Assembly (NCBI RefSeq): GCF_001423485.1
Contig: NZ_LMOD01000006.1
Span: 1-64,000, forward strand
Source of the DNA: Microbacterium sp. Leaf320
Lineage (GTDB): Bacteria > Actinomycetota > Actinomycetes > Actinomycetales > Microbacteriaceae
Reading direction: 5' to 3'
Length of the DNA: 64,000 nucleotides
Shown: one piece after another, positions 1-10,265 of the stretch
How positions within the stretch are numbered: position 1 is the stretch's first letter
Layout of the letters: each line of letters starts with the position of its first letter
Position numbers and translations under genes: made by a program
The notes under the pieces: model-generated
Told to the model about the DNA's origin: nothing
Databases searched by the model: none
What the model saw: the letters and a program-made list of their open reading frames with translations, nothing else

Positions 1-1119
1 TCTCAAGGGTTAGGATCGCTGTCACTCTCGCGCCGAGCACGCATGCCGATCCTTAGAGATAGACGAGGCAGCACCCCAAATCAGACGCTACGCGTCCGAC
101 TATCCACCAATATCGTCTCGACTCATTCTGGGACATGCGATCTCCCGAACACGTCGACCGGACAATGCCGCAGGCGTCTGGCAAACAACACCGGACGACA
201 ACAAGCACCACGTCCGGCTCGGCTGGGTCTCCGCTCAGGACGGTAGGTGCATCCAGCTGCCTGTTTGAGTGGGACAGCAGGAGCTTCGACAAGATACCCG
301 GGGCGATGCGATGTCGCTCATTAACGGACTGTGAGCGTCGTCGACCGCACCTGAAGACCTACCTGGATAGGGCAGCAACGCGCGCGCAAGTCTTTCGACG
401 CTGTGAGGGTGGCGGCACGTCCCCCCAAAGGCACCCCCTGGCTCGACGTGTCGGGTGCCGGCCACTTGTCGTCTCGCACAGGTGCGGGCACGAGGACAGT
501 TCTGGAGTGCTAGCGACCACGGTTGCAGCATCCGCCCGCCAACCATGCACCGTCCGCTCAGAGCGCACGTGCCGACTCTCGGGTGCGACGGATCTTGGCG
601 ATCACAGAGCGGAGTTGTCGGCCAACGCACGCTCGGGAGCCATCTGATCGATCCGCTGGCATCACCGAAATGCAAGCGACCTCGCTGAGGCCGGATAGAG
701 CGGGTCAGGCGCTATCCGTATGGGGGTGATGACGGCCTTGTCACTGACGCCGGTACCACCATCGAAGCTGCGGAGGCTTCTCCGAGTCCTCAGCAGCATC
801 GAAGTGCTCAGCCGTGTTAGGTGCGTTCCCTTCGGGGACTACTTGGTGGTTGAGCGGACAACACCCTCGATCGATCCTGCGAGCCGAGGAGCATGAATCT
901 CCTGCGGGCTGGTGTCGCGCATCACGGTATCCGCGAAGTCACCCCGCTCGACCTGACAGTGTCGTGTATTCGGCGGGGTCGCCTCCGATACGGTGTCGTC
1001 CCTATGCGTCATCATCCCTCCATCTCCGGCTGCCTCCTTGTCTCCGCCGACCATGAGCCCTCGGGAGAGTGTGACGGGAAGCACTCTTGCGATTCAGTAT
1101 GAGCGAACTCAAGAACACC
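1..1119. other. Stretch without a recognisable gene
   Basis: I see no convincing coding region here. The open frames are short, overlap in several frames, lack ribosome-binding sites and resemble no family I know. Since the next 1.3 kb is clearly decayed coding DNA, this part may be older relic sequence, but I cannot identify any parent gene. Confidence 0.4.
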
Positions 1120-1655
1120 CTACGCATCGCCCATCATGAGGCCTTCGATGGAGTGCTTCTGGGTGACCGGGTGAGCTCGTCGACCACGTGGCAGAGGAGA
1201 TGACGTCGAACCCGCTGCGGAAGGGCGTCGTAGAAGTCTCGAGTGACGGCCATGTCGCGATGATCCGCGTTGCCGGCCCCGGGGACGTCGAGGCCAAGCA
1301 CGAGGACGGGGCGTGACTTTCGTGACCGATTCGCGGTACCGCTATGGACGGCGAGCGCGGATCTCACTGACACATCCCCGCGTTGGGGGAGCTTTCGGGT
1401 CGCGAGTGAGGCGTCCGTGTTCGCGAGTCTCGGCCGGCATCGGGAAGTCTCGATGCCAGGGCTGGTCCTGTGCTCCGGCGTTCGGGACATCAAATCCGAG
1501 CTCGACGATCTGGTAGTCAGGTCCCAGCACAGCCTCGGACACGGAGCGCACCCAGGGGTGATCGACAAGATCAGCCCAGCCGCGCATCTGTTGAGGGTGG
1601 ATTTCGACGTAGTGCCGATTCGATCCACGGCCCACCGCCCCGCCGGGCAATCGTG
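1120..1655 (-). pseudogene. Relic of a phytanoyl-CoA dioxygenase (PhyH)-like protein
   Basis: This is a decayed Fe(II)/2-oxoglutarate dioxygenase of the PhyH type. Reading down the minus strand from about 1650, one frame gives RHYVEIHPQQMRGW, then GPDYQIVELGFDVP and DQPWHRDFPMP, whose HxD is the proximal iron-binding pair. Near 1400 the homology jumps frame and appears to lack an internal segment; it resumes with RGDVSVRSALAVHSGTANRS (distal His and following Arg region) and RPVLVLGLDVPGAGN. A second shift near 1165 restores the natural end TQKHSIEGLMMGDA with TAG at 1122-1120. The amino-terminal part is missing. The family assignment is from motif recognition; two frameshifts and two losses make it non-functional. 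Confidence 0.7.
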
Positions 1656-1656
1656 C

Positions 1657-2412
1657 GAAGAACTGCTCTGGTCACCGCAGCGGCCCCGCCTGATAGACGT
1701 AGTGGTGCATGTGGACGGCGAAGACCGCACCCACGATGCAGTGTCGTCATATCTGGGGCTCCGGTCCACCGCCGTCGACCGTCGACTCTTCCTCCTCAAC
1801 GATCGACCTCGGTACGTGCGCTCCATGCTGAGCCAGGGGTAGTGGCCCGCATCCCACCTCGCGGCCCCTTCCTCCGCTGCCCTCCGCGAGGAAGTCGAAC
1901 TCATCAAGAGTCTCGGCTTCAACGCCGCGCGTATACACCAATAAGTCGAAGATCCGCGGTTCCTGTATTGGGCGGACAAGCTGGGCTCATGGTCTGGGCA
2001 GAGCCCCCCGCGACCTTTATCTTCACCCCCACCTCCGCCGAACGCACCGTACGCGAGTGGCTGGAAGTCGTGCACCGAGACCTCTCCCCCTGGGCGCCGC
2101 TGAACGAGAGCTGGGGCGTCCAGCACATCGCTCACGACGAGCGCATGCTGCACCACGCGCGCGCCCTCGTGCATCTGACCAAAGCCCCCCGATCCCAGCC
2201 GGCCCGCCGTCTCCAACGACGGTTGGGGGCGGGCAGACACCGACGTCCTCGCGATCCATGACTACGAATGTGACGCGGATATCATGCGTGTTCGCTACCG
2301 AGATCGCACCGCAGTCAATGCACTCATCTCCGGAGTCGGCCCTGCCGGCCGCCGCCTCGTAATCAGCGGCGACTTGAGCGAGAAGCCCGTGATGCTCACT
2401 GAGTTGTGTCGC
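1657..2412 (+). pseudogene. Relic of a glycoside hydrolase family 2 enzyme
   Basis: The plus strand carries the catalytic-barrel part of a GH2 (beta-galactosidase/beta-mannosidase-like) enzyme, broken many times. Visible blocks in order are EELLWSPQRPRLIDVVVHV, FLLNDRPRYVRSMLSQG, a TAG stop at 1840-1842 where the family usually has Tyr, WPASHLAAPSSAALREEVEL, SLGFNAARIHQ, a TAA at 1942-1944, VEDPRFLYWADKLG, a one-base frameshift, then APLNESWGVQHI with the NE of the catalytic acid/base, and after another shift NDGWGRADTDVLAIHDYE and SGDLSEKPVMLTE. The sugar-binding amino-terminal domains are absent: homology begins at about 1657, within a few bases of where the opposite-strand PhyH relic starts. 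Confidence 0.75.
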
Positions 2413-2580
2413 GTCACGTCATGTGGTGCCCGGTGACTGACGCGATCATGAACACCTTCGTCTCGGTAGCCACCGTCCACTGGTCGTCGACGAACAGCTT
2501 CGCCAACCGAATGCGACCGCGAGGAGCGAGGGCAGATTGAGTGGGCTCCGATCACTCACCAGCGTCCTACGACATCACCG

Positions 2581-3282
2581 CTAAACGTCGAGTTCAGTGA
2601 GCTTGTCCTCACGTAACGTGAGGAGCTTGCGAGTCAGTGGAAGCCCTTCCGTTTGAGGGGCCTCAGCGCTGGCGCGGTACCGCTTTTCTGCGATTTGGCG
2701 GAGGTCCTCGAGAGCTTCGTGGTCGTTGGCGCCGCACACATAGAGAGAGGTCCGGCCGCCCGCTGCGAACACTGGAGCACCATTGATCGCATCGTTGTTC
2801 AGCCACGTGTCCGCGACAAGCATCAAAGAAGCGGTGAGATCGGGGGCGGCAGGAGTCCAGACGCGAAATCGCCCTCCGATTCCCTCTATGCGCAGGTCGT
2901 TCGCGGCCATGCGCAAGCGCGCCAAAGCGCCGGTTCGAGCAAGCTCCGGGCTCAGGCGCATGCCTTCGAGATGAGTGCGGGTGAGTAGGACGTAGCGTTG
3001 CGGCTCATCGAGGTTCAACGTGGAGACGATGCCCGGGGCAACTGTCTCACCCAGAATCAGATTCCCAGCGCCTGCCTCTCGAGCGTTGAGAGCGGAAACC
3101 TTCGTTTGAAAGTCGCTCGCCCCACTTAGGAGGAGATCGATCGGGGGGAATCGTTCGGCCGCCCCGGACTGCTGGTCGATCATCATTAGTGTGTGAGCGT
3201 CGCCCACTCTGGCTTGAACAAGCTTGGTGTAGTGCTTGCGTTGTCTGGATGAGTGCTCTGCTCTTCGGCGGAAGATTCCCAA
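2581..3282 (-). CDS. Hypothetical protein (233 aa)
   Basis: I do not recognise this family with confidence. The protein is soluble, 233 residues, with no signal peptide or membrane segment. A basic N-terminus (GIFRRRAEHSSRQRKHY) is followed by a mixed alpha/beta sequence; the segment around residues 155-200 (WLNNDAINGAPVF, then TSLYVCGANDHEALEDL) loosely resembles DUF1444-type proteins. The start is TTG at 3282, preceded by AGGA five bases upstream; an ATG five bases further up is in another frame. It stands alone, flanked by relic sequence on both sides. The frame is long and intact in a decayed neighbourhood, so it is probably a real gene. Confidence 0.5.
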   Translation of the reverse strand: MGIFRRRAEHSSRQRKHYTKLVQARVGDAHTLMMIDQQSGAAERFPPIDLLLSGASDFQTKVSALNAREAGAGNLILGETVAPGIVSTLNLDEPQRYVLLTRTHLEGMRLSPELARTGALARLRMAANDLRIEGIGGRFRVWTPAAPDLTASLMLVADTWLNNDAINGAPVFAAGGRTSLYVCGANDHEALEDLRQIAEKRYRASAEAPQTEGLPLTRKLLTLREDKLTELDV

Positions 3283-3855
3283 AACATCCTGCTTTCCACG
3301 AGAGGCGACCTGATTCTGTAGGGCATGGTCGGGTGTCCGTCACCCAAGACCGTCCGCGCTATCAACCAGTAAGACGCGCCGGAACGCTGAACCTGTCGCT
3401 GTAGCACGCGCCTAAGTACGGCATTGTCATAGACAGTTCGTGGTATCGCGTGCATGCTCGCTCGCAACGGGTGGAGATCCATAGCCGAGATAAGCTCAGG
3501 CTATTTCTGCTCTAGGTTTGAGGAACGCTACCGCGGGGCGCAATGCTGTCGAACGGTGCTTCAATGGCCTCGAACAGGGACGCGGAATCGAATGTGCGCC
3601 GGGAGAGCGTCATCAAACGCGTACCGCGTGTATCACGCTTGGTTGAGCCGGTCAGATCCACCCTCCAGCAGGCGCCAACCGCGATATTTCTTCCGGGTCC
3701 GCCATGTATGCCCGTATCTCGATGGCTTCCCTCGCAGGACGGAGCATCTGCTAGCGCAGCGTTCCCCCGCTCCTCGCGCCTAGGGCCCGGAACCAACCCT
3801 CACTCGGCTTTTCCGGGAGAAATCGCCTGCCGTCCATATGTCGACGCGCCGCCCG
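3283..3855. other. Stretch with possible relic coding sequence
   Basis: No intact gene is supported. On the minus strand, directly after the HicB-like gene, one frame (about 3835-3671) reads MDGRRFLPEKPSEGWFRALG, a TAG stop, then REAIEIRAYMADPEEISRLA and a natural-looking end APAGGWI. This could be one small gene interrupted by a nonsense mutation, but I cannot name it. Confidence 0.3.
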
Positions 3856-4095
3856 CTAGCGTCGCGGCAACCCGGTCCAGCGTGTGCGGATAACCGCAGT
3901 TGGTGTCGTTCTATAGACGTGCACCGTGACGCTGATGTCGGCGATCGGCTTGCGTAAATGCCGAGCGTAGAGATCTCTGGCCGCATACTCGGCTTCCGCC
4001 AGCGTGCTTACCCGGGTCTGCCGGCCGATATCCACTGCGTGCACCAACCACCAACCTTTGTCGACGTACGCCGTTGCCTCATAGGGATACCCCAC
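3856..4095 (-). CDS. HicB-like antitoxin, orphan
   Basis: A 79-residue protein with the signature of the HicB-like antitoxin fold: a beta-strand with YEATAYVDKGWWLVHAVD, then RVSTLAEAEYAARDLYA and DISVTVHVY, matching the usual 'dose of strand, AEAEEMARDLI helix, strand' layout. Antitoxins of this type normally neutralise a HicA-like ribonuclease and repress their own promoter. The start is taken at GTG 4095, with GGAG five bases upstream; a longer frame to 4182 exists but its first part does not fit the fold. No HicA partner is visible on either side, so it is either a solitary regulator or what remains of a toxin-antitoxin pair. Confidence 0.5.
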   Translation of the reverse strand: MGYPYEATAYVDKGWWLVHAVDIGRQTRVSTLAEAEYAARDLYARHLRKPIADISVTVHVYRTTPTAVIRTRWTGLPRR

Positions 4096-4595
4096 TGACG
4101 CTCCATCCATCCTTGGCGGCCTAGTCGCCGCGAAGGACAAGACGATCGAGCGCCGATTCCATGTCGCCCGAGCAAGTCCCATCTCGCGGGGACCGCCGGT
4201 GCGACCGGTCCCCGTACTTCGCTAATGCTCGCACCTGATTTGCGGGGACATCCGCCCGCCATCATCTGCAGCACGGAATGCGCCACCGTAGCTGTGATCT
4301 CATTTGCCGCCAAGGCTAGCGCGGTGAGCTCATCCGTTGGCCGCGTACGAGCTGGGCGGCTGACAGACCGCATCGAGCAGGATCTGGGCTGGCCCATAGC
4401 CTCGAGACCATCCCACGCACCCGCGACAGCCTCTGGCTTCAGGAATATCCAGGGGTCTGCGGGGCACCTTCCAAGCCAGATTCATCGATATATCAGTATG
4501 CGGGTACGTACTTACACGGATGTGCGCCCACGCCCTCCTCGGGAGACTCGTAACGGGCCTAGATGGGTAGGCCGAGCAAACGGGGAGCGAGAACA
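4096..4595. other. Intergenic stretch upstream of a sigma-factor gene
   Basis: No gene is supported. The segment 4470-4520 is AT-richer than its surroundings and probably contains the promoter of the sigma-factor gene that follows, but I see no clear -35/-10 pair or operator. Confidence 0.35.
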
Positions 4596-5312
4596 ATGAC
4601 AGTCGAGTGTGCAGCTGCAGCAGAAAGCGCACCGTCGGTGACGGCGGACGAACGAAAGCGCGATCACTATGCGAATATCGAACGCTTCTACGCGGAGTAC
4701 CGCGGCAGATTGACTCGAATCGCGCGACGTCTGTCGCATGGCGTGTTGGACCCTGACGACCTCCTGTCTGAAACGGTCCTCCGCAGCCTGGAGTCCGCCA
4801 CGGATCTCCGTTCGCCGGCCGGACTGTACTCGTACCTCGCCACTTCGATGCGCAACAGAGTCATCGACGAGGCCCGCGCTCCGCGTCATGGCAATGTTGC
4901 GATTTCGCCCGCAGTTGAAGCACTGCTATCGGCGCCGGTCGCGACCCCCGCCAATGACCTGGATGAACGATCGTTGGTGTGGCGCGCCCTGGAAAGGATG
5001 CCCGTAGTGCATCGGCGATACATCCTTCGCACTGTCGTCGATGGGTGCAAGCCTCGGGAACTCACCGAGGAGTTCGGGCGACCTGCTCCGGCTCTCTCAT
5101 CACTTGCTCAGCGCGCCCGCCAGTCGATGTCGGAAGCTCTCCTCGACGTGCTCTCCGAGCAGTGTGCGGCCCGGGGGCATCGTCAACCTGGTTTGACCCA
5201 TTGCTGGACGTGCCTTGAAGTGTGGTTCGACATTGCGTTGACGTACGGTAGTCGACCTGCCGCTGAACGAGAGCTCGACCGCTGGAGTGAACGTCAAGCT
5301 CGCGCGAAATGA
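4596..5312 (+). CDS. ECF-type RNA polymerase sigma factor
   Basis: An RNA polymerase sigma-70-family factor of the extracytoplasmic-function type, 238 residues. Region 2 lies at residues 30-95 (YRGRLTRIARRLSHGVLDPD then DLLSETVLRSLE and LATSMRNRVIDEAR) and region 4 at about 125-185 (ALERMPVVHRRYILRTVVDG, GRPAPALSSLAQRARQSM). The tail (190-210) has C190, H201 and C203-x2-C206 in THCWTCLEVW, recalling a zinc-binding anti-sigma motif and aligning with the same place in the larger sigma protein at 10711. The start ATG 4596 has GGGGAG eight bases upstream, better than the upstream in-frame starts. No separate anti-sigma gene lies beside it. Confidence 0.8.
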   Translation: MTVECAAAAESAPSVTADERKRDHYANIERFYAEYRGRLTRIARRLSHGVLDPDDLLSETVLRSLESATDLRSPAGLYSYLATSMRNRVIDEARAPRHGNVAISPAVEALLSAPVATPANDLDERSLVWRALERMPVVHRRYILRTVVDGCKPRELTEEFGRPAPALSSLAQRARQSMSEALLDVLSEQCAARGHRQPGLTHCWTCLEVWFDIALTYGSRPAAERELDRWSERQARAK

Positions 5313-5361
5313 TCCTCGGCCCGCACCCACGTGGTAGCCGAGAGCGGCCGGCTAATGCCTT

Positions 5362-7542
5362 CTAACCGCTTGCCGCCCGACGGGACCGCTTGCCGGCTAG
5401 CTCGGCACGGTTTGATACTCCGAGTTTTCGGAAGATCCGCGCGACGTGGGTTTCGACCGTTCTTCGAGATACGATCAGCAGCTCAGCAATCTGTTGATTG
5501 GTCGCCCCCTCCGCAATCAGCCGTGCGACCTCCTCCTCGCGTGCTGTAAGGGGCTCAGTCGACACTGACGGCAGTTCGAAACCGTGGACGTCGTCGTCAT
5601 CCAGGGCGACGGTCACGAGCCACCACAGTGGGGCGAACTGGCTGCTCTCACGCCTCGACGTGTACTCACGCGCCCCGAGCTCGCGCAGCAGTCCGCGTCG
5701 CATTTCCGGGAGATCCCCCGTCGCCGTGAGCATCGGTCGGTAGAAGGCGACCGTGGAGGCATTGGCCTCGACGCCGCCCTCCAAGTACGCGGAGAGACGC
5801 GAGAGCCCGGCTCGATATGCGACGACGGCAATCGTCTGGACTGCTGACATCGTCAGCGTCACTCCGCTCGTCCTTGCGAGCTTCAGCCCGTCGCGCGCCA
5901 TCGATATCGCTTCACGGTGAAGCCCCTTGCGGGAACGAATCAGCGCAAGGGTGCCCATCGCCATCGATCGGTACCAGCGCTCACCTAGGCCTTCGAGCGG
6001 CCGAATCAGGTCAAGGGCGGTGGCCGCAGCCTGGTCTAGGTCACCGATTCCGAAAAGTGCATCCATCGCAAGCTGCAGACTGCTGAGGTGATGTTCTTGC
6101 CGGTTCCACGAGGTCTGGGCCATGGCTTGGGCGACGACGTGCGCCTCCCTGAACATCCCCCGGACGAGGTATCCGGTGGTTTCAACGTAGTCGGCCGCGA
6201 AGGCGAGGTCCTCAGAGTCCCATAGCCGGGAAATGCGACGCGCTTCAGCCAATCGCCGCTCGGCATCTTCGAACGCACCCGTGATGATGTGACCGAACAC
6301 GAGACTGAACCCGAACAGAAGTGAGTCAGGATCCGGCGGGTTGACCTTCCGTGCCCATCGAATCACCTCGTTCGTGTGCCCTTGGGGCCACCACAGCGTG
6401 CGGAAGGGGCGAAACGCGATGTCTATCGCGTGGTCTTGGAGTCGCGGTTCATCAAAGCAAATTGTGAGCGCCTGACGCAAGACTGCGCGTTCGGCATCGG
6501 CGCGAATCGTCCAGAGCTCTTGCGGACCTTTCGGCGAGACGGCCAGGGCAGCCCGCCCTAGACGCGCGGCGTAGAGTACGAGCGTCTCCATCAGCTCCCG
6601 TTCCCCCGTCAGGTGAGAGGCGCCGAAAGTACGAGCGGGCTGTGACATGCGAAAGCTGGTCAGGCCCCTGTCCGGAATCCGTCTCAGCAAGTTCGCCGAA
6701 ACGAGCGCCTCGAGCATCGGGGGAGCGCCCTCGTCGAGGACTGCGATGGCGCACTGAAGAGTGAAATCCCCCTCAATGAACGCCAGCTTCGACCACGCCT
6801 CCTTTAGTTCCGGCGAAAGCCGTCCCCAGACCCACTCCAATGCGAGCGCCACTTCTTGACCGTCGATCTCGTTACGCGCCGCCAGCACCGCGAGCTCAGC
6901 CTCAAGTTGCTCGAGACCGATCGCGCCGGCGCAGCTGGCAACGACCTCCAGTGCATACGGGACTCCCCCCAGTCGGCGAGCGACCTTCTCGACGTTTGGT
7001 GACTGCGTGACCGAGAGCCGATGATGCGCGTTCGCGGTAGCGGCATACACGCGCGCTGCCTCACTGAGGGACGTCGCGCGCACCTCCAAAGAGAGGGCTC
7101 CGAGAACAAGAACGGTTTCGCCGACAACATTCACCGGAGTGTGGCTGGTAACCACCACCCTCGTTCGTTGTGAGGTTGAGAGAAGCGTCTCCGTGAGCTC
7201 CACCGCACTCACCCTCGAGGGAACCCAGGCATCGAGAATGACAATGGCGTCGTGCGATCCCAAGAAGTCACCGAGGCGAGTACTGTCGCCCGCCCCGACG
7301 AGCACGTCAGCCGCTTTCGCCACAGCTTCGGCGAGCGATACATCCCCGCCCATCCGATCTACGTTCACAGTCAGGGTCATCGCCCCGCCACCGCGAAGGC
7401 TCTCGACCGCGGCCTCCACGAGGGACGTCTTCCCTACCCCCGGAGGCCCGGACACCGTGACCAGGGGAGCGCGCTGCTGAATCAAGTCAAGAAGCCTGGC
7501 GAGCTCGTCCTCGCGCCCAATCAGTCGATTCGATGGTTCCAT
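5362..7542 (-). CDS. Large ATP-binding LuxR-family transcriptional regulator
   Basis: A 726-residue signal-transduction ATPase of the MalT/LAL kind. A P-loop (SGPPGVGKTS, residues 31-40) and Walker B (AIVILDAW, about 99-106) form the NTPase; residues 340-640 are helical repeats of TPR type that would sense a ligand or protein; the C-terminus carries a LuxR helix-turn-helix (LTAREEEVARLIAEG, then NQQIAELLIVSRRTVETHVA). It is expected to bind DNA after ATP and inducer binding. It converges with the sigma-factor gene (49 bases between the two stops). The start ATG 7542 begins the conserved NRLIGREDELARL segment. The target is unknown. Confidence 0.85.
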   Translation of the reverse strand: MEPSNRLIGREDELARLLDLIQQRAPLVTVSGPPGVGKTSLVEAAVESLRGGGAMTLTVNVDRMGGDVSLAEAVAKAADVLVGAGDSTRLGDFLGSHDAIVILDAWVPSRVSAVELTETLLSTSQRTRVVVTSHTPVNVVGETVLVLGALSLEVRATSLSEAARVYAATANAHHRLSVTQSPNVEKVARRLGGVPYALEVVASCAGAIGLEQLEAELAVLAARNEIDGQEVALALEWVWGRLSPELKEAWSKLAFIEGDFTLQCAIAVLDEGAPPMLEALVSANLLRRIPDRGLTSFRMSQPARTFGASHLTGERELMETLVLYAARLGRAALAVSPKGPQELWTIRADAERAVLRQALTICFDEPRLQDHAIDIAFRPFRTLWWPQGHTNEVIRWARKVNPPDPDSLLFGFSLVFGHIITGAFEDAERRLAEARRISRLWDSEDLAFAADYVETTGYLVRGMFREAHVVAQAMAQTSWNRQEHHLSSLQLAMDALFGIGDLDQAAATALDLIRPLEGLGERWYRSMAMGTLALIRSRKGLHREAISMARDGLKLARTSGVTLTMSAVQTIAVVAYRAGLSRLSAYLEGGVEANASTVAFYRPMLTATGDLPEMRRGLLRELGAREYTSRRESSQFAPLWWLVTVALDDDDVHGFELPSVSTEPLTAREEEVARLIAEGATNQQIAELLIVSRRTVETHVARIFRKLGVSNRAELAGKRSRRAASG

Positions 7543-8240
7543 CTGCGTTCGAAGTCCTACCGACGTATGGCTGTTCGTGATACCTGCCGCTGTCCCGTAG
7601 CGGAGACGGCAAGCGGGATGTACTTGGACGCGATCTTACTGCTGCGTGCGGTTGCATTGGGCCCTGATCGCGAGGGAAGCAGGAGTCGCTGGCTGTCGGT
7701 GGGTGTGGGTGACGCTTGTCACTCCGTTCGGACTACACATTGAGACGGTTGCAGCTCTCGGTGTCGAGGGCACCGAACAACACTCCGACGGGGTCGGTGA
7801 CATCGGCTCTGAACGAACGAGACATAGTGTTTTGGTCTCCGCGCGAGCCTGTTCAGCGGCAGCGCGCGCGGACGCGCGGTTGTTCTCTTGCGGTGTGCGT
7901 CTGATTTGTCCGAAGCCTATCTCTTCTGTTGCCGCAGCCCTCCGGCTGAAGCCCGGGGCGCCTGGTCCCCTCTCGATGTGACCGCGTCATTCCAGGAGTG
8001 CTCCGGTGAAGCGCTAAATTCGCGCTAGTTCGTTTGTGGTCCGAAGCCGTGATGCGTGAGGCGGAGAAACCTCAGGTCCCCACGTGCGCGCTGCCCTGTA
8101 CGCTCTCCGACTCGCTTGAGCGCCCCGAATCGCGCATCGATACGAAGACCGTTCTGTCGGGTGAGATCAGGAGTCCGCCGCGAGGGCGATTCCGACGTTG
8201 CGAGGATCGCGAACTAGTGAGTCTCCAGCTCGCCCTGTCC
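7543..8240. other. Stretch without a recognisable gene
   Basis: About 700 bases between two minus-strand genes. The open frames are short and have neither codon bias nor ribosome-binding sites; I see no repeat, RNA gene or relic that I can name. It must hold the promoter of the LuxR-type regulator, but no confident promoter is visible. Confidence 0.4.
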
Positions 8241-9533
8241 TCAGCCGTTGGCGACAGCTCTATCCGTTCCGGGCTGCGGCCCGGAGATGACCCTCGTTAT
8301 CTGGACTTCCATCGAACGCCAGGATCCCGCTTCAAACCGGACAACGACCGCAACCGGCGAGATGGTGACGATTAGCAGGCAGACCCACAGCGGCCAGCCG
8401 ATGGCGGCGAAAAACATCGCCGCTACCGGCAGAGCGAGCACGATCACTTGAAGCAACGCGTTCTTCGGTAGGGCCGAGACGAGCCACGCATGCAACAGGT
8501 ACAACGTCACCATGAACACCACAACCGGGATCGCGACGGACGCGATCGCCGTGAACGTGCTCACGTGATACTCGTCGCCGAACGCGTAGCCGATGACATG
8601 GAGCCCGGCGCCAATTGCCGCGATCGAGCCGAAAACGAGGATGTGGGCATACCCCCAGAGCAGGGCCCGCGAACGTCGCACGGCAAGAATCCGTGCGCTG
8701 GGCAGCATGAAGTATGTCCACCAGAGCGCGAATGCCGTGACGATTCCGAGGCCCACCACCATGATTGACGACAGCGTCCAGCCTTCGGAGGCGGTGATTG
8801 CCTGCGCCGCCGCCAGGGTGCCGAGTACGGTCTCACCTAATGCGATGATGGCCAGCAGCGAGTACCGTTCTGCGATGTGGTGCGGATGCCAGGGCGTCGC
8901 TCCGCCGTGCTTCAGTCCCTTTTTCTCAGCGATGATCGGACTCGACCAGTCGATGGTCGAGACGATCAGAGCAGCGATCAGCAAGCCGAGCGGGTCCAGC
9001 GGCAGGAAGATCAGCAGCACCCACCCGACCTGTGCGACACCGATGATCAGTGCATAGGTCTTCGCTGCGGCGAAATACACCGGGTTGCCCTGTGCCGCAC
9101 GCATCCACTGTGCGATGACCGCCACTCTCATCACCACATATCCCGCGACCATCACTTCGTTCTGGACTGGCTCGCCTTGCTCGAGCGACGCGAACATCTC
9201 AGGCAGTCCGATGGCGAGGATGACCACCCCGGTCATCTGCACCATCGTCAGCACCCGAAACAGCCAGTCGTCGGTGTCGAACGCCGAGGCGAACCATGAG
9301 TAGTTGATCCATGCCCACACGATGGCCACCATCGCGAAGCCGAAGGCGCCGACGCCTGCGAGTACCTCACCATGCGCGACCGAGGATGCGAGTGCGTTTC
9401 CGGCCACGCCGAACGCAGCGACGAAAGTCAGATCGAACAACAACTCCAAAGGGGTCGCGGTCCGATGCGGTTCCGTCGTATCGCGCCCCGTCATGCGCCT
9501 TAGGCCGTGCGGATAGGACACCGAAGCAGACAT
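8241..9533 (-). CDS. LtrA-family membrane protein
   Basis: A polytopic inner-membrane protein of the 'low temperature requirement A' family, 430 residues, close to the usual length. The amino-terminal hallmark is intact: PLELLFDLTFVAAFG at about residues 27-41, followed by WAWINYSWFASAFDTDDW. A second conserved piece, HIAERYSLLAIIALGETVLG, lies near 215-234. I count about ten to eleven hydrophobic helices. Its biochemical role is not established; the family was named from a cold-sensitive Listeria mutant. It stands alone. The start ATG 9533 fits; another in-frame Met (RMTGRDTTEP) lies 13 residues in. Confidence 0.85.
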   Translation of the reverse strand: MSASVSYPHGLRRMTGRDTTEPHRTATPLELLFDLTFVAAFGVAGNALASSVAHGEVLAGVGAFGFAMVAIVWAWINYSWFASAFDTDDWLFRVLTMVQMTGVVILAIGLPEMFASLEQGEPVQNEVMVAGYVVMRVAVIAQWMRAAQGNPVYFAAAKTYALIIGVAQVGWVLLIFLPLDPLGLLIAALIVSTIDWSSPIIAEKKGLKHGGATPWHPHHIAERYSLLAIIALGETVLGTLAAAQAITASEGWTLSSIMVVGLGIVTAFALWWTYFMLPSARILAVRRSRALLWGYAHILVFGSIAAIGAGLHVIGYAFGDEYHVSTFTAIASVAIPVVVFMVTLYLLHAWLVSALPKNALLQVIVLALPVAAMFFAAIGWPLWVCLLIVTISPVAVVVRFEAGSWRSMEVQITRVISGPQPGTDRAVANG

Positions 9534-10265
9534 GAAACTCCCCAGATTCTCGGTTGAAGTTCTCCTCCGACCTCACCTAGGGCTGTCGGATGATTTGGCA
9601 GTCGGACCGTGAACATCTCTAGCTCGACGATCTTGCGCCGGCAATCTGTCGCGTGCTGTCGGGGTGTTCGTTCAGGGGCAGGTGGCACCTTTGGGTCAGG
9701 GTGACCGACCGAAGCTAGTGCTCCCGCTGCCGACCAGGGTATTGAGAGACAAAACTCGTCGGTTCGGGTTCACGTTGTCCTCCATCACGCTGACGCTTGT
9801 CGCGGGCACAGTGGAGTCTCCGAGCGACGATGCTAAATCAGATCCACACCCGCGTGGAAGCGAGCGACCAGGTGCTGCCCACGCGAAACGACCGAACGGA
9901 CATCGCAACCCGTCGTCAGATCAACCTCCTTGCGTCGTCCAATGAACGAGGTGCATGCACTCACCCAGGTGGACGCGCTCAGTGAAGAAGGTCTACCCGA
10001 GCTGTGGGTGGCGGCTGTAAACACCAAGGACTGCCGCCCCCATGGCGATCAAGCCTCGAGGGTCCCGCAGGCGGGGAAGCGCCGGTCCGATTATCCCGAT
10101 GAGCGTACGACAGTTTCCACATCAACAGGTTGACTCTGTTTATCAACGACGTCGTAACCCCTCACCAACGCTGATCGGCAACTGCGCCGCTCCCCCCAGC
10201 TGGGGTGTCCGCGGGCGGATCTGCGCGCCCATGCCCACTTGCATCGTTGCGGCGGGAGAGGAGAA

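Noticed and set aside
1134..2240. A 368-codon open frame on the minus strand
   Set aside because: Only its last 85 codons match the PhyH relic; the rest is antisense to the GH2 relic. Treating it as one gene would be misleading.
9930..10133. Small frame beginning MNEVHALTQ
   Set aside because: No RBS of quality, no family, and it sits in a long gene-free stretch; not enough evidence for a gene.
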